Shown: piece after piece, positions 7,876 through 15,319 of the stretch
Layout: the number at the start of each line of letters is the position of its first letter
Position numbering within the stretch: position 1 is the first letter of the stretch
From: Phycisphaerales bacterium
Lineage (GTDB): Bacteria > Planctomycetota > Phycisphaerae > Phycisphaerales > UBA5793
Direction of reading: 5' to 3'
Length of the DNA stretch: 64,000 nucleotides
NCBI GenBank assembly: GCA_020852515.1
Contig: JADZAS010000036.1
Span: 1 to 64,000 of the forward strand
Notes under the pieces: generated by a model
What the model was told of the DNA's origin: nothing
What the model saw: the letters and a program-made list of their open reading frames with translations, nothing else
The model's database searches: none
Made by a program: the position numbers and the translations under genes

Positions 7876-8097
7876 GGCCAACGTGGCGCGATGTTCGGCC
7901 TGACCTAGCACATTCCTAGCAGACTTCGCGCCCGGCGCGGCGAGGTTCCCCACATTGATCGGCAGTTGTGCACAATCTGCGAAATGTGCCGGAATCCTCG
8001 GCGAATTGCCTTGCATTGTCGCGCTGCTCATGCCCTCATGTGTGCAATGCGAGGCGGAATGGGCCGCCCGCGAACGACACCGAAAGGACGAACGACG
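7876..8097 (+). repeat. Conserved leader, copy 1
   Basis: Non-coding leader before the first small-gene cassette, nearly collinear with 59119-59341 and 62460-62658. Shared elements: CCAACRYGGCG; two CCTAGCA boxes exactly 11 bp apart (7904 and 7915); TTCCCCACA; the palindrome TTGTGCACAA (7966-7975); a hairpin with outer arms TTGCA/TGCAA and an inner CATG-CCCT-CATG; then an AAAGGA site. It also separates the cassette from the divergent terminase genes, so it may drive transcription both ways. Confidence 0.65.
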
Positions 8098-8568
8098 ATG
8101 ACGACGCGAACCACCAACGACGACCTGAGCAAGCGCCTGCGCGAGCACCCGATGCACTCGATCAGCGACCTCGAGTACCTCCGCCGCAAGGGCTACACCG
8201 ACGAGCAGATCCTCGCCTTCTGGAATCGCGACCACGCGGCGGGCAAAGCGCCGGTGATCCACGCCGGCACGCGGATCGAGAGCATCGCCATCCGGGTTCA
8301 GTCGGTCAACCGGCAGGTCCATGCGAGCCACGCGCTCGACATCGAGTACGGCCTGAGCGTCTACAAGACCGGCTGCGCCAACGTCGCGGTGAGCGACAAC
8401 TACGCCCCGACGTACAGCTTCGAGCCCATCGACATCGACACCACGCGGCGAGCGCTGGCGCAGCGCATCTTCGAGAAGAACGTCGATGACCTCGACGCGG
8501 GCCAGCACGGCGAACTCGACGCGGTGATTCGCGCCTGCATGCTCGTCGCCAACGTCACGACCATCTGA
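8098..8568 (+). CDS. Hypothetical protein, first gene of cassette 1
   Basis: A 156-residue protein beginning MTTRTTNDDLSKRLREHP. It has a helical N-terminus containing YLRRKGYTDEQILAFWNRD, which resembles a short SHOCT- or HTH-like helix pair, and a beta-rich C-terminal half. No family is named. The first seven residues equal those of the gene in the matching position of cassette 2 (59342), but the rest is unrelated, so different genes occupy the same slot behind the same leader. The start is set by AAAGGA about 11 nt upstream and by the conserved leader boundary. Confidence 0.65.
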   Translation: MTTRTTNDDLSKRLREHPMHSISDLEYLRRKGYTDEQILAFWNRDHAAGKAPVIHAGTRIESIAIRVQSVNRQVHASHALDIEYGLSVYKTGCANVAVSDNYAPTYSFEPIDIDTTRRALAQRIFEKNVDDLDAGQHGELDAVIRACMLVANVTTI

Positions 8569-8607
8569 ACCACGCCAGCCGCCACCGCGCGGGAAAGGAC
8601 CACGACC

Positions 8608-8862
8608 ATGACCATCACACAGATCACCATCAAGGGCGTCGAGGGCGACGTCGAGATTCACGCGGCCGACTACGGGGCGCAGATTCTCTTCGGCGAGACG
8701 TGCCTCGAACTGGCACGCGGCGCCAGCGACTACGAACGCTGGACCGCTGCGGTCGCGGCGGCCAAAGCGATCTACGGGGCCGACCGCCACGGCCATCCGA
8801 ACGCCACCAACAGCATGCTCCACAGCGTGCGGACCGAGATCGAACGCGTCGCGGGCTGCTGA
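8608..8862 (+). CDS. Conserved cassette protein, 84 aa
   Basis: Starts MTITQITIKG with AAAGGA upstream. A small protein with a beta-strand N-terminus and the motif DYGAQILFGETCLEL, ending RVAGC. The counterpart at 59759-60013 has the same length and about three quarters identical residues by hand alignment, so it is a genuine conserved gene. No signal peptide or membrane segment; function unknown. Confidence 0.75.
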   Translation: MTITQITIKGVEGDVEIHAADYGAQILFGETCLELARGASDYERWTAAVAAAKAIYGADRHGHPNATNSMLHSVRTEIERVAGC

Positions 8863-8892
8863 ACCATCAACCCCATGCGAAACGGAGCCATC

Positions 8893-9129
8893 ATGAGCAG
8901 CACACGCGACAACAAGTTGACCACCATCGCCCGCGAGGCGCTCGGCCTTGAGACGCTCGACACCCGGCGCAGCGGCAGCCTCGACTTCCACGACCTCGCG
9001 GTCTGGTGCATCAAGGACGCGCTGGAGCGGGCCTACGAGGCTGGCCGCCAAGCGGCGCGGCCCACCAAGGCCGTCTGCCCGGCGTGCAACCGCGCCATCG
9101 AGATCACGCCGCTGCCTGCGGGCACGTGA
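8893..9129 (+). CDS. DUF6900-like small protein
   Basis: A 78-residue protein with IAREALGLETLDTRRSGS and LDFHDLAVWCIKDALERAY, the pattern I associate with DUF6900 proteins of mobile elements, followed by one CPAC pair. The start MSSTRDN (8893) is preferred over 8875 because CGGAG lies just upstream and the counterpart at 60320-60556 begins at the same residue and has the same length. Function unknown. Confidence 0.75.
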   Translation: MSSTRDNKLTTIAREALGLETLDTRRSGSLDFHDLAVWCIKDALERAYEAGRQAARPTKAVCPACNRAIEITPLPAGT

Positions 9130-9141
9130 GAGAGGAGCACC

Positions 9142-9450
9142 ATGAACAGCAGCACCATCCAGATCGAACGCACGCGAGCCGCCCGCCGACGCGGCACGAC
9201 CGCTCCGAACGTCGTCATCCGCGAGGCCTGCGATCGCGACGGCATCGTCCTGGGCCACCTCGTCGCCAGCCACGACGGCACGCCCGAGGGGATCGTCGCC
9301 GCCGCACGCCGCGCGACGCAGCGCATGTTCGACGCCTTCGCCGACGTGTCCAACGTGAGCAGTCGCATCATCGCGACCGACGCGAGCGGCCGGCCGCGCT
9401 GGGGCGTGTCGCCGAACTTTCAGATCATCGAAGAACTCGCCGCCAAGTGA
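9142..9450 (+). CDS. Conserved cassette protein, 102 aa
   Basis: Begins MNSSTIQIERTRAARRR after GAGAGGAG. It has a basic N-terminus, then NVVIREACDRDG and LVASHDGTPEGIVAAARRA. The counterpart at 60569-60877 has the same length and is nearly identical in the central part. Charged and soluble; a nucleic-acid-binding role would fit the basic N-terminus but is not shown. No family recognised. Confidence 0.72.
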   Translation: MNSSTIQIERTRAARRRGTTAPNVVIREACDRDGIVLGHLVASHDGTPEGIVAAARRATQRMFDAFADVSNVSSRIIATDASGRPRWGVSPNFQIIEELAAK

Positions 9451-9495
9451 CGGCGGGCCATTTCCACCAACCGCTCTCTTGAAAGGAGCAGCAAC

Positions 9496-10587
9496 ATGAA
9501 GAAGGATCAGGTACGAATCGGCGGAACGTACACCGCCAAGGTCTCCGGCAAGATCGCCAAGGTGCGCATCGACGCCGAGAGCCGGCACGGCGGCTGGGAC
9601 GCCACCAACATCGAGACGAAGAAGAAGGTGCGGATCAAGAGCGCCCAGCGGCTGCGGGCCGAGGTCGGCTCGCCGCCGAAGGCGAGCACACCGCCGCCCG
9701 AGGCGAGCAACAACAAGGACGCCCAACCGGCCTCCGGAAGTGAATCCGGGGGCCGCGTTGTTGATCGGGATGCCCAGCGCATCGCCGAGCGCGACGCCAA
9801 GGCCGCAGCCAAGGGCCTGGTCATGCGGACGGAGATCGTCAACGGCAAGGAGCGCTCGCGCTGGGTGAAGAAGGCGGCGGAAGCGGCAGCGCAACAGGGC
9901 ACGACGCCCGCGACGCCCACGACACCGCCCGCCGAGAAGCGCAAGGGCCGGCGCACGCCGCCACGCATCGCGCTGGTCAACAAGCCGGACTTCGCTGAGA
10001 TCGCCAAGCAGGTCGAGAACCTGCCCACCAGCCGCAACCACATCTGCTGGAAGAAGAACGGCCGGCTCTACGAGTTGTTCTTCCGCATCGACGGCAAGAC
10101 GCCGCTGCTCTACCGCGTGCCCGCCGACTCGCCCATCGATGAGAAGACCGGCTGCCGCGAGGTGGACGCCTCGGGCAGTGTGACGGGCGTCTTCCACATC
10201 AAGCAGTCGATCAAGCAACTCACCGGAAAGACCCCGGCGCAGATCGGCATCACCATGCCAGCCGACCGCGGCGCGCCCAAGGCCCGCACCAGCAGCGCGA
10301 AGACCACCAGCGGCAAGGAGGGCAAGGCGGAAACGAAGCCGCGCAAGAAGCGCGAGGGCTTGAGTGGCCTCGACGCCGCCGCGCAGGTCCTGGGACGGGC
10401 CAAGGAGCCTCTCGACGCCAAGACGATCGCCGAACGCGCCATCGCCGCGGGGTGGAAGACCAACGGCGCCACGCCGCACGCGACGCTCTACGCGGCCATG
10501 ATCCGCGAGATCGCAGCCAAGGGCAAGGACGCACGATTCGCCAAGGTCGACAAGGGCCGCTTCACCGCGGCCGGGAAGGAGGCGTGA
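9496..10587 (+). CDS. HARE-HTH domain protein
   Basis: A 363-residue protein, the largest of the cassette. Residues 1-55 form an SH3/KOW-like unit ([18 protein letters not shown], then [12 protein letters not shown]). A long basic, low-complexity linker follows, then a central domain with [19 protein letters not shown]. The C-terminal 75 residues ([20 protein letters not shown] ... LYAAMIREI) match the HARE-HTH/HB1 winged helix found in restriction enzymes, RpoE delta and ASXL proteins. It is likely a DNA-binding regulator or nucleoid protein. The counterpart at 60926-62017 is also exactly 363 residues. AAAGGAG lies upstream. Confidence 0.75.
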   Translation: MKKDQVRIGGTYTAKVSGKIAKVRIDAESRHGGWDATNIETKKKVRIKSAQRLRAEVGSPPKASTPPPEASNNKDAQPASGSESGGRVVDRDAQRIAERDAKAAAKGLVMRTEIVNGKERSRWVKKAAEAAAQQGTTPATPTTPPAEKRKGRRTPPRIALVNKPDFAEIAKQVENLPTSRNHICWKKNGRLYELFFRIDGKTPLLYRVPADSPIDEKTGCREVDASGSVTGVFHIKQSIKQLTGKTPAQIGITMPADRGAPKARTSSAKTTSGKEGKAETKPRKKREGLSGLDAAAQVLGRAKEPLDAKTIAERAIAAGWKTNGATPHATLYAAMIREIAAKGKDARFAKVDKGRFTAAGKEA

Positions 10588-10590
10588 ACG

Positions 10591-10791
10591 ATGAAGTTCG
10601 TCGTCCTTCTGAAGAAGTCCACGCTCCACGCGCTGAGCGAGCATGCCGTCACCGAGATGGGGCCGGTCGTGGAGATCAACGAGGCCGAAGCGCTGGTCAT
10701 GCTCAGCGACGAGGTCATCACCCGCCTCATCACCCTTGCCAAGCCGGAAGATGAACGCATCGACGATGTCATCGCCCGGCTGGCGCTTTGA
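10591..10791 (+). CDS. Conserved cassette protein, 66 aa
   Basis: MKFVVLLKKSTLHALSEHAV, ending DDVIARLAL. A small helical protein directly behind the HARE-HTH gene (3-nt gap) with AAGGAGG upstream; counterpart at 62243-62446. Function unknown. Confidence 0.7.
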   Translation: MKFVVLLKKSTLHALSEHAVTEMGPVVEINEAEALVMLSDEVITRLITLAKPEDERIDDVIARLAL

Positions 10792-10808
10792 GAAGGGACC
10801 AACAACCC

Positions 10809-11000
10809 ATGAACCATGAACCCAACGACCACCTCGTCGACCCCGAGGACGCATGTCCGCGCTGCGGCCAGCGTTGCATCGACCGCCTGATCTGGATCGA
10901 CGACGGCGAGCAGGTGCGCTGCGCCGCCTGCTCGACCGTCTACACGCCACCGGCGCTGCGCCGGGAAGGAGGTGATCCCCATGCCGCGCCAACTCAATGA
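10809..11000 (+). CDS. Small zinc-ribbon protein, 63 aa
   Basis: MNHEPNDHLVDPEDACPRCG begins a two-knuckle zinc ribbon: CPRCGQRC and RCAACSTVYTPP. A start at 10809 is preferred over 10788, which overlaps the previous gene. The counterpart at 62659-62853 shares both Cys pairs and the VEPEDACP/VDPEDACP lead. Its 3' end overlaps the next gene by 20 bp. Likely a nucleic-acid- or protein-binding accessory factor. Confidence 0.7.
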   Translation: MNHEPNDHLVDPEDACPRCGQRCIDRLIWIDDGEQVRCAACSTVYTPPALRREGGDPHAAPTQ

Positions 11001-11364
11001 GACCTTCGCCGTCGATGGCCCGAGCGGCGCGCTGCTGCGCCGCGTCATTCCCAAGCGCGGCAAGCCCTACGAGCACATGTGCACCAAGCAAGTCTACGAC
11101 GACATCGCCTACGCCATCGAGCAGATGGGCAGTGCCGCGTTCACGATGGAGGACATCCGGTCCAAGGCCGGCGGCGGCGAGGAATCGGCCATGCCGCCGT
11201 GGACGCAGGTTGCTGTCGCCGTCGCGTTCCTCAAAGAGCGGGGCTGCATCGTGCCGGCCCGCGAGCGCAGGCACGTCGCCGCCAGCGACTTCGTCTACGA
11301 GGACGCGCTCATTGAGTATCACGCGCTGCGCGAGAAGGGGCCGGAACCGACCGCCACCGAGTAG
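10981..11364 (+). CDS. Conserved cassette protein, 127 aa
   Basis: MPRQLNETFAVDG ..., with SGALLRRVIPKRGKPYEHMC and a winged-helix-like segment (AAFTMEDIRSKAG, then VAFLKERGCIV). It is preceded by AAGGAGGTGATCC, a near-complete match to the 16S anti-Shine-Dalgarno, inside the end of the previous gene. The counterpart at 62837-63364 carries an extra N-terminal helix. Probably DNA-binding; function unknown. Confidence 0.7.
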   Translation: MPRQLNETFAVDGPSGALLRRVIPKRGKPYEHMCTKQVYDDIAYAIEQMGSAAFTMEDIRSKAGGGEESAMPPWTQVAVAVAFLKERGCIVPARERRHVAASDFVYEDALIEYHALREKGPEPTATE

Positions 11365-11387
11365 ACGGCCCCATCCCGGCAAGCATC

Positions 11388-11415
11388 CACAGCCGTGACC
11401 CAGGTCGCGGCTGTG
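11388..11415 (+). terminator. Hairpin closing cassette 1
   Basis: Arms CACAGCCG and CGGCTGTG with a 12-nt loop, followed by TCTGCGGG rather than a T run. The same hairpin, with a longer stem, stands in the same place in the second cassette (63388-63418). Conservation supports a terminator or processing site. Confidence 0.5.
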
Positions 11416-11451
11416 TCTGCGGGTTCGCCCAGCCGCCTGCCGGCCAGTACA

Positions 11452-12087
11452 ATGATCATCATGCTCAGGTGGGCCCGACGGGCCGTCATCTTCCTGCTGC
11501 TCGGCGCGATTGTGAATACCGCTGTGGCGTGGGGCGCCGCGTTCGCGACCGGATGGGGGCTCGAGAGCGAGCAGCATGATGCGAGTGAGGACCATATTCG
11601 GTGGTGGCAGAGAAACGCCCCGGCGGGTTTTGACCCGCTCCCGAGCGACACACTCGACACATTCAATGCGACGGCTTGTAGCCTGTATACCTTCTTTGGA
11701 ACGTCTGTAAACGAGGACGGTCTTGAGATGCAGCGTGCGTATCACATGCGCGCCGGATTCCCGTTGCGGGCCTTCGAGGCTCAGAGATGGGCAGACTTCA
11801 CGCCCGTGCCATATGGAAACCCGCCAACGACCATCGACCGTGGCGCTTGGATCGGGCGAAGAAGTGGAGCGGACTACCTCATCCCGATCGGTCCAATCTG
11901 GTTGGGCCTGATATGCAACTCCCTGTTCTATGCTGGCATCACATTGTTCGCCTTCAGCGCGGCAGGATGGTATCGCGGGACGCGGCGCGCTCGGAGGGGG
12001 TTGTGCCCTGCGTGCGGCTACCCGCGAGGCACCTCGCCCGTCTGCACCGAATGCGGCGAGCCGCTTCCTGGCGTCGTGGCGAAGTAG
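11452..12087 (+). CDS. Two-TM membrane protein with C-terminal zinc ribbon
   Basis: A 211-residue inner-membrane protein. TM1 is near the N-terminus (AVIFLLLGAIVNTAVAWGAA), an extracytoplasmic domain of about 115 residues follows, then TM2 (IWLGLICNSLFYAGITLFAF), and a cytoplasmic ribbon with CPACGYPRG and CTECGEPL. This anchor-domain-anchor-ribbon layout recurs in planctomycete proteins of unknown role. The homologue at 63455 shares TM1 and position but has a divergent middle. The start MIIMLRW is chosen from the pair. Confidence 0.7.
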   Translation: MIIMLRWARRAVIFLLLGAIVNTAVAWGAAFATGWGLESEQHDASEDHIRWWQRNAPAGFDPLPSDTLDTFNATACSLYTFFGTSVNEDGLEMQRAYHMRAGFPLRAFEAQRWADFTPVPYGNPPTTIDRGAWIGRRSGADYLIPIGPIWLGLICNSLFYAGITLFAFSAAGWYRGTRRARRGLCPACGYPRGTSPVCTECGEPLPGVVAK

Positions 12088-12110
12088 ACCGGACATTCGT
12101 GTCCACACCC

Positions 12111-13529
12111 TCACCGCATCTTCTCCTCGCGCGGCTTCATCGGAATCGGCGACTCGCCGGTGCGCTCCAGCACGGCCGGTCTTCCTGAAAAGCGCTGGTA
12201 CCGATCCACAATGACATCCGCATAGGCCGGATCGATCTCCATCAGGAACGCGCGGCGCTGTGTCTGCTCAGCGGCGATGAGACTGGAACCCGATCCTCCG
12301 AACAGATCAAGCACGTTCTCGCCGACGCGCGAGGAGTACTGCATGGCGCGCACGGCCAGTTCAACCGGCTTCTGAGTCAAGTGCTCCATTGATGCCGGGT
12401 TGATCTTCTTGATCGACCACACATCGGGCACGTTGTTGGGACCGAGAAAGACGTGTGCAGCGCCTTCTCGCCAACTGTAGAAACACCATTCGTGGTCACC
12501 CATGTAGTCCTTGCGCGTCAAGACCGGATGCTGTTTGTGCCAGATGATCGTCTGGCTGAAGTAGAGGCCGCACGCCTTGAGAGCCGGCGGGTAGTTGGCG
12601 ACGTTCGCATAGCCGCCCCAGCAATAGAACGCCCGGCCCGGCAGCAGCACGCGCGCGATGTTGCCGAACCACGCGAGGAGCATTTGCTCGAAAGCATCAT
12701 CGCTCACGAAGTCATTCTCCAGCGGCCTGTCTTTCGCCCGCATCTTCCGCGTCGTCCGCTTCTTCTCGCCCTGCCTCGCCACGTCGAAACTCTGATGATG
12801 AGTGCGCCTGGCCTTGCGCTCGCGATCCTGCCTGCCTCGCTCGGTCGTGGAGCGGTCGCACTGGAGATCAGCGCGCCGCGCGAACGAGGTCACGCCCGCC
12901 GCGATCGCGTTGTTGCTGCGCGGCTCGACCTTGACGTTGTAGGGCGGATCCGTGTTGACCAGATGAATCGGCTGGCCTTCGAGGAGTCGATCGACATCGG
13001 CGGCGCTGGCGCTGTCGCCGCAGAGCAGTCGGTGTTCGCCGAGCACCCACAGGTCGCCGGGCTTGGTGATCGGTTCATCGGGCGGCTCAGGGATCGCATC
13101 GGGATCGGTCAAGCCATCCTGCACGCCCGGGTCGAAGATCTTCGCCAGGTCGTCGGCGCTGAAACCGAGGCTCGACCAGTCGATCCCGGCGCCCTGGAGT
13201 TCGCCCATCTCCAGCGGCAGCAGGTCCATGTTCCATTCCGCCAGTTCGGCCGACTTGTTGTCGGCGATCCGGTACGCCCGCACCTTCTCGGGCGTGAGGT
13301 CAGTCGCGACATGGACCGGCACCATCTCCAGGCCGAGTTTCTGTGCCGCCTTCCACCGCGTGTGGCCGCAGATGATCACGCCGTTGCCATCGACGACGAC
13401 CGGCTGCCGCCAGCCGAACGAGGTGATGCTGTTGGCCACGGCCGCGACGGCGTCGTCGTTCAAGCGCGGGTTCTTCTCGTACGGCTTGATCTCGGCCAGC
13501 GGCCGCAGTTCGACCTTGAACGTGTTCAT
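12111..13529 (-). CDS. ParB-domain DNA methyltransferase (phage type)
   Basis: A 472-residue fusion common in phages. Residues 1-100 are a ParB/Srx-like domain (EIKPYEKNPRLND ... GHTRWKAAQKLGL). The catalytic part has motif IV DPPYNVKV (about residue 190) before the AdoMet motif LDLFGGSGSSLIAA near the C-terminus, the order of beta-class N4-cytosine/N6-adenine methyltransferases. It probably shields phage DNA from host restriction or marks packaging sites. No nuclease partner is adjacent. It starts as ATGA overlapping the stop of the upstream gene. Recognition sequence cannot be predicted. Confidence 0.85.
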   Translation of the reverse strand: MNTFKVELRPLAEIKPYEKNPRLNDDAVAAVANSITSFGWRQPVVVDGNGVIICGHTRWKAAQKLGLEMVPVHVATDLTPEKVRAYRIADNKSAELAEWNMDLLPLEMGELQGAGIDWSSLGFSADDLAKIFDPGVQDGLTDPDAIPEPPDEPITKPGDLWVLGEHRLLCGDSASAADVDRLLEGQPIHLVNTDPPYNVKVEPRSNNAIAAGVTSFARRADLQCDRSTTERGRQDRERKARRTHHQSFDVARQGEKKRTTRKMRAKDRPLENDFVSDDAFEQMLLAWFGNIARVLLPGRAFYCWGGYANVANYPPALKACGLYFSQTIIWHKQHPVLTRKDYMGDHEWCFYSWREGAAHVFLGPNNVPDVWSIKKINPASMEHLTQKPVELAVRAMQYSSRVGENVLDLFGGSGSSLIAAEQTQRRAFLMEIDPAYADVIVDRYQRFSGRPAVLERTGESPIPMKPREEKMR

Positions 13530-14461
13530 GAGTCAATTCTCCTTGTGCTCTTGGTTGGGCTGCCCCGTTGCGAATCCGCCGCCCCGTTTCGCCCCATGTC
13601 GCCGCCCACGTTCGCCCCTGTGGCGAGATGTGCCGCCGCGGCGGCGTACTTGGCGTAGTCGCAAAACTCCTGTCGGGCAGTGGCGTAGGTGTACGGCTGG
13701 GCATCATGGGCCGGCAGAGGCAGCAGGCCGATCTCCCGCTCCGATCGCTGGGCGGCGGCGAGGCGGACCTGCATGGCATGCGCCCCCTCGCGCCACGCGA
13801 GCGCGCAGTCTTCATCGGCGTCGATGCCCGACGGCGCCTCGGCCGGCGCGTCCGCAAGCGCAGCGGCCCCCGCGTCCGTGAACGAATACCACACCCGCCC
13901 GTCCATGTCTGCGCCGCTCTCCATCCAGCCGCGAACCAGCGCGGGAATGGCCGCCTCCTCAAGTTCCGACAGCCGCCGTCGATTGGCTCGCCCGGTTTCG
14001 TCGTTGCCGCACGCGGCCCACTGCGACGGTGTGCCCGCCAAGGCCCACTCCGCCGTCCACCGCGTCCCGAGGTGCATCATCCACGCCCGCCTGTCGTCAC
14101 ACTCCACGAGCCGCCGGCACACCTGCCATCCCGCGGACCAGCACGGCGCGCCGGCCAGCGAGCAGACCCGCTCGATCCCGGCGTCGAGCAGCCGGGTCGC
14201 GATCACCTTCGTCTTTTCCACCCGCCGAGTGAGCAGCCCGCGCCGCTCCAGCCGCCCGAGCGCTTCGACGTTCTCATCGCGCTCATCTCGATCGCGGCCC
14301 TGATGCCGCCATCGCAACCCAGCGCCGGACCGGAACGATCGCCGACCCAGGTACGCCGCTGCAGCGCCGCCGCCACCCCACGGCCCGCGCCAAGGCGCGA
14401 AGACTGCCCAGAGTTCGCCAGCCAGGCGGCAGAGCAGCATGTCATCGACCGTCGCGCTCAT
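13526..14461 (-). CDS. Unknown phage protein, Trp-rich
   Basis: A 311-residue protein beginning MSATVDDMLLCRLAGELWAV. It is helical and rich in Trp, Arg and Ala, with DENVEALGRLERRGLLTRRV resembling a winged-helix segment near residues 60-85. No catalytic motif is obvious. It is coupled by ATGA overlaps to both the DNA-binding protein upstream and the methyltransferase downstream, so it belongs to the early DNA-metabolism operon. The start at 14461 is preferred to 14590 because the latter runs deep into the upstream gene. Confidence 0.65.
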   Translation of the reverse strand: MSATVDDMLLCRLAGELWAVFAPWRGPWGGGGAAAAYLGRRSFRSGAGLRWRHQGRDRDERDENVEALGRLERRGLLTRRVEKTKVIATRLLDAGIERVCSLAGAPCWSAGWQVCRRLVECDDRRAWMMHLGTRWTAEWALAGTPSQWAACGNDETGRANRRRLSELEEAAIPALVRGWMESGADMDGRVWYSFTDAGAAALADAPAEAPSGIDADEDCALAWREGAHAMQVRLAAAQRSEREIGLLPLPAHDAQPYTYATARQEFCDYAKYAAAAAHLATGANVGGDMGRNGAADSQRGSPTKSTRRIDS

Positions 14462-14994
14462 TGTGGTGCCTCGCTGGAATCGATCGCCAACTCCATCAAT
14501 TGGCGCGGGGTGGCGACCCGGACATCCCGCTTCCTGACGCCCGTTGCATTGAGGTATCTCTCGAACGCAGTCGCGTTCGGCGGCATCCAACTGCGCAGAT
14601 CAGAAGGGATTTCGCTCGCCAGGATCGCGTCGAACAACTTCCGGTACGACATCTCCGCCGCCTCCGGGATGTTCTTGAGCGCCCACTCGTAGGCCGCCCT
14701 CGCCTTGACCCGCGACGGCGGCTGGTGAGGGGCGTCTCCACTCTCGACGCGTGCGGTCTCGACCGGCGGTGCTGGAACCGTCGGGCACCCTGCATCGATC
14801 CAGCGCAGCAACTCACGGCGCGACCAGCGCACCAACCCGCCGAGTTTCACCGGCGCCGGGATCGTGCCGACAAAGGCGAACTGGTAGACGCGGCGGTAAG
14901 GTACCCCGAGCATGTCGGCCACGGCATGCACATCGAGCAGCTCGGCCCGGGTGCGACCTTGCGGGTGACGATCGCCATGATACTCATCCATCAC
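14458..14994 (-). CDS. Excisionase/MerR-like helix-turn-helix protein
   Basis: A 178-residue protein. Residues 18-60 (LLDVHAVADMLGVPYRRVYQ, then VKLGGLVRWSRRELLRWIDA) are the classic winged-helix pattern of excisionase and helix-turn-helix-17 proteins: a recognition helix, then a wing with RW, then a helix. The C-terminal 110 residues are helical and unassigned. It could be the excision factor, although it is 6 kb from the integrase, or a regulator. First gene after the origin-like region in the direction of transcription. Confidence 0.7.
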   Translation of the reverse strand: MMDEYHGDRHPQGRTRAELLDVHAVADMLGVPYRRVYQFAFVGTIPAPVKLGGLVRWSRRELLRWIDAGCPTVPAPPVETARVESGDAPHQPPSRVKARAAYEWALKNIPEAAEMSYRKLFDAILASEIPSDLRSWMPPNATAFERYLNATGVRKRDVRVATPRQLMELAIDSSEAPQ

Positions 14995-15185
14995 TGATCC
15001 TCCTGAAGCAAAAACGCGGTTTCTGACTCAAAATGGCCGTTTCGACGTGCTCGTCGCCAAGTCATCCACAAAATCCGGACACCCTCCGCGTTATCATGTG
15101 CCAGTCTACCTTTGCGGCTGTTCCCGCGGGCGTCGTGGCACGCCATTTGCTGGGAAGTACCTAATCAGGGGATGTGACTGTCGCG

Positions 15186-15312
15186 CACTGCCGCGCACTG
15201 TCGCGACAGTCCCATTTAATTTCACGCGGGCGCGCGGGCGCGCGCATGCGCGCGAGACGATGTTGAGTACAGTGGCAACTGACGCGACAGTCCGTGACAG
15301 TGCGCGGCAGTG
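15186..15312. other. Origin-like repeat region beside the primase-helicase
   Basis: Perfect 17-bp inverted arms CACTGCCGCGCACTGTC (15186-15202) and GACAGTGCGCGGCAGTG (15296-15312) flank about 93 bp. Inside are the 14-bp palindrome ACTGTCGCGACAGT (15197-15210), further copies of CGCGACAGT, a short AT-rich stretch (CCATTTAATTTCA) and an alternating GC tract. Together with the immediately adjacent replicative primase-helicase this resembles a phage replication origin. The rest of 14995-15319 shows no gene. Confidence 0.5.
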
Positions 15313-15319
15313 ATTCGAG

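Noticed and set aside
7966-8097. In-frame upstream extension of the first cassette gene encoding a Cys-rich peptide
   Set aside because: The frame is open in all three leader copies, but differences between copies 1 and 2 are nearly all amino-acid changing, so the conservation is not at protein level.
7780-12114. A 1444-codon open frame on the minus strand, and a 1726-codon one at 58670-63850
   Set aside because: Both lie opposite the small-gene cassettes, whose genes have ribosome binding sites and conserved paralogues. The translations are His/Arg/Gly/Asp-rich without domains; GC-rich codon use simply leaves the opposite strand free of stops.
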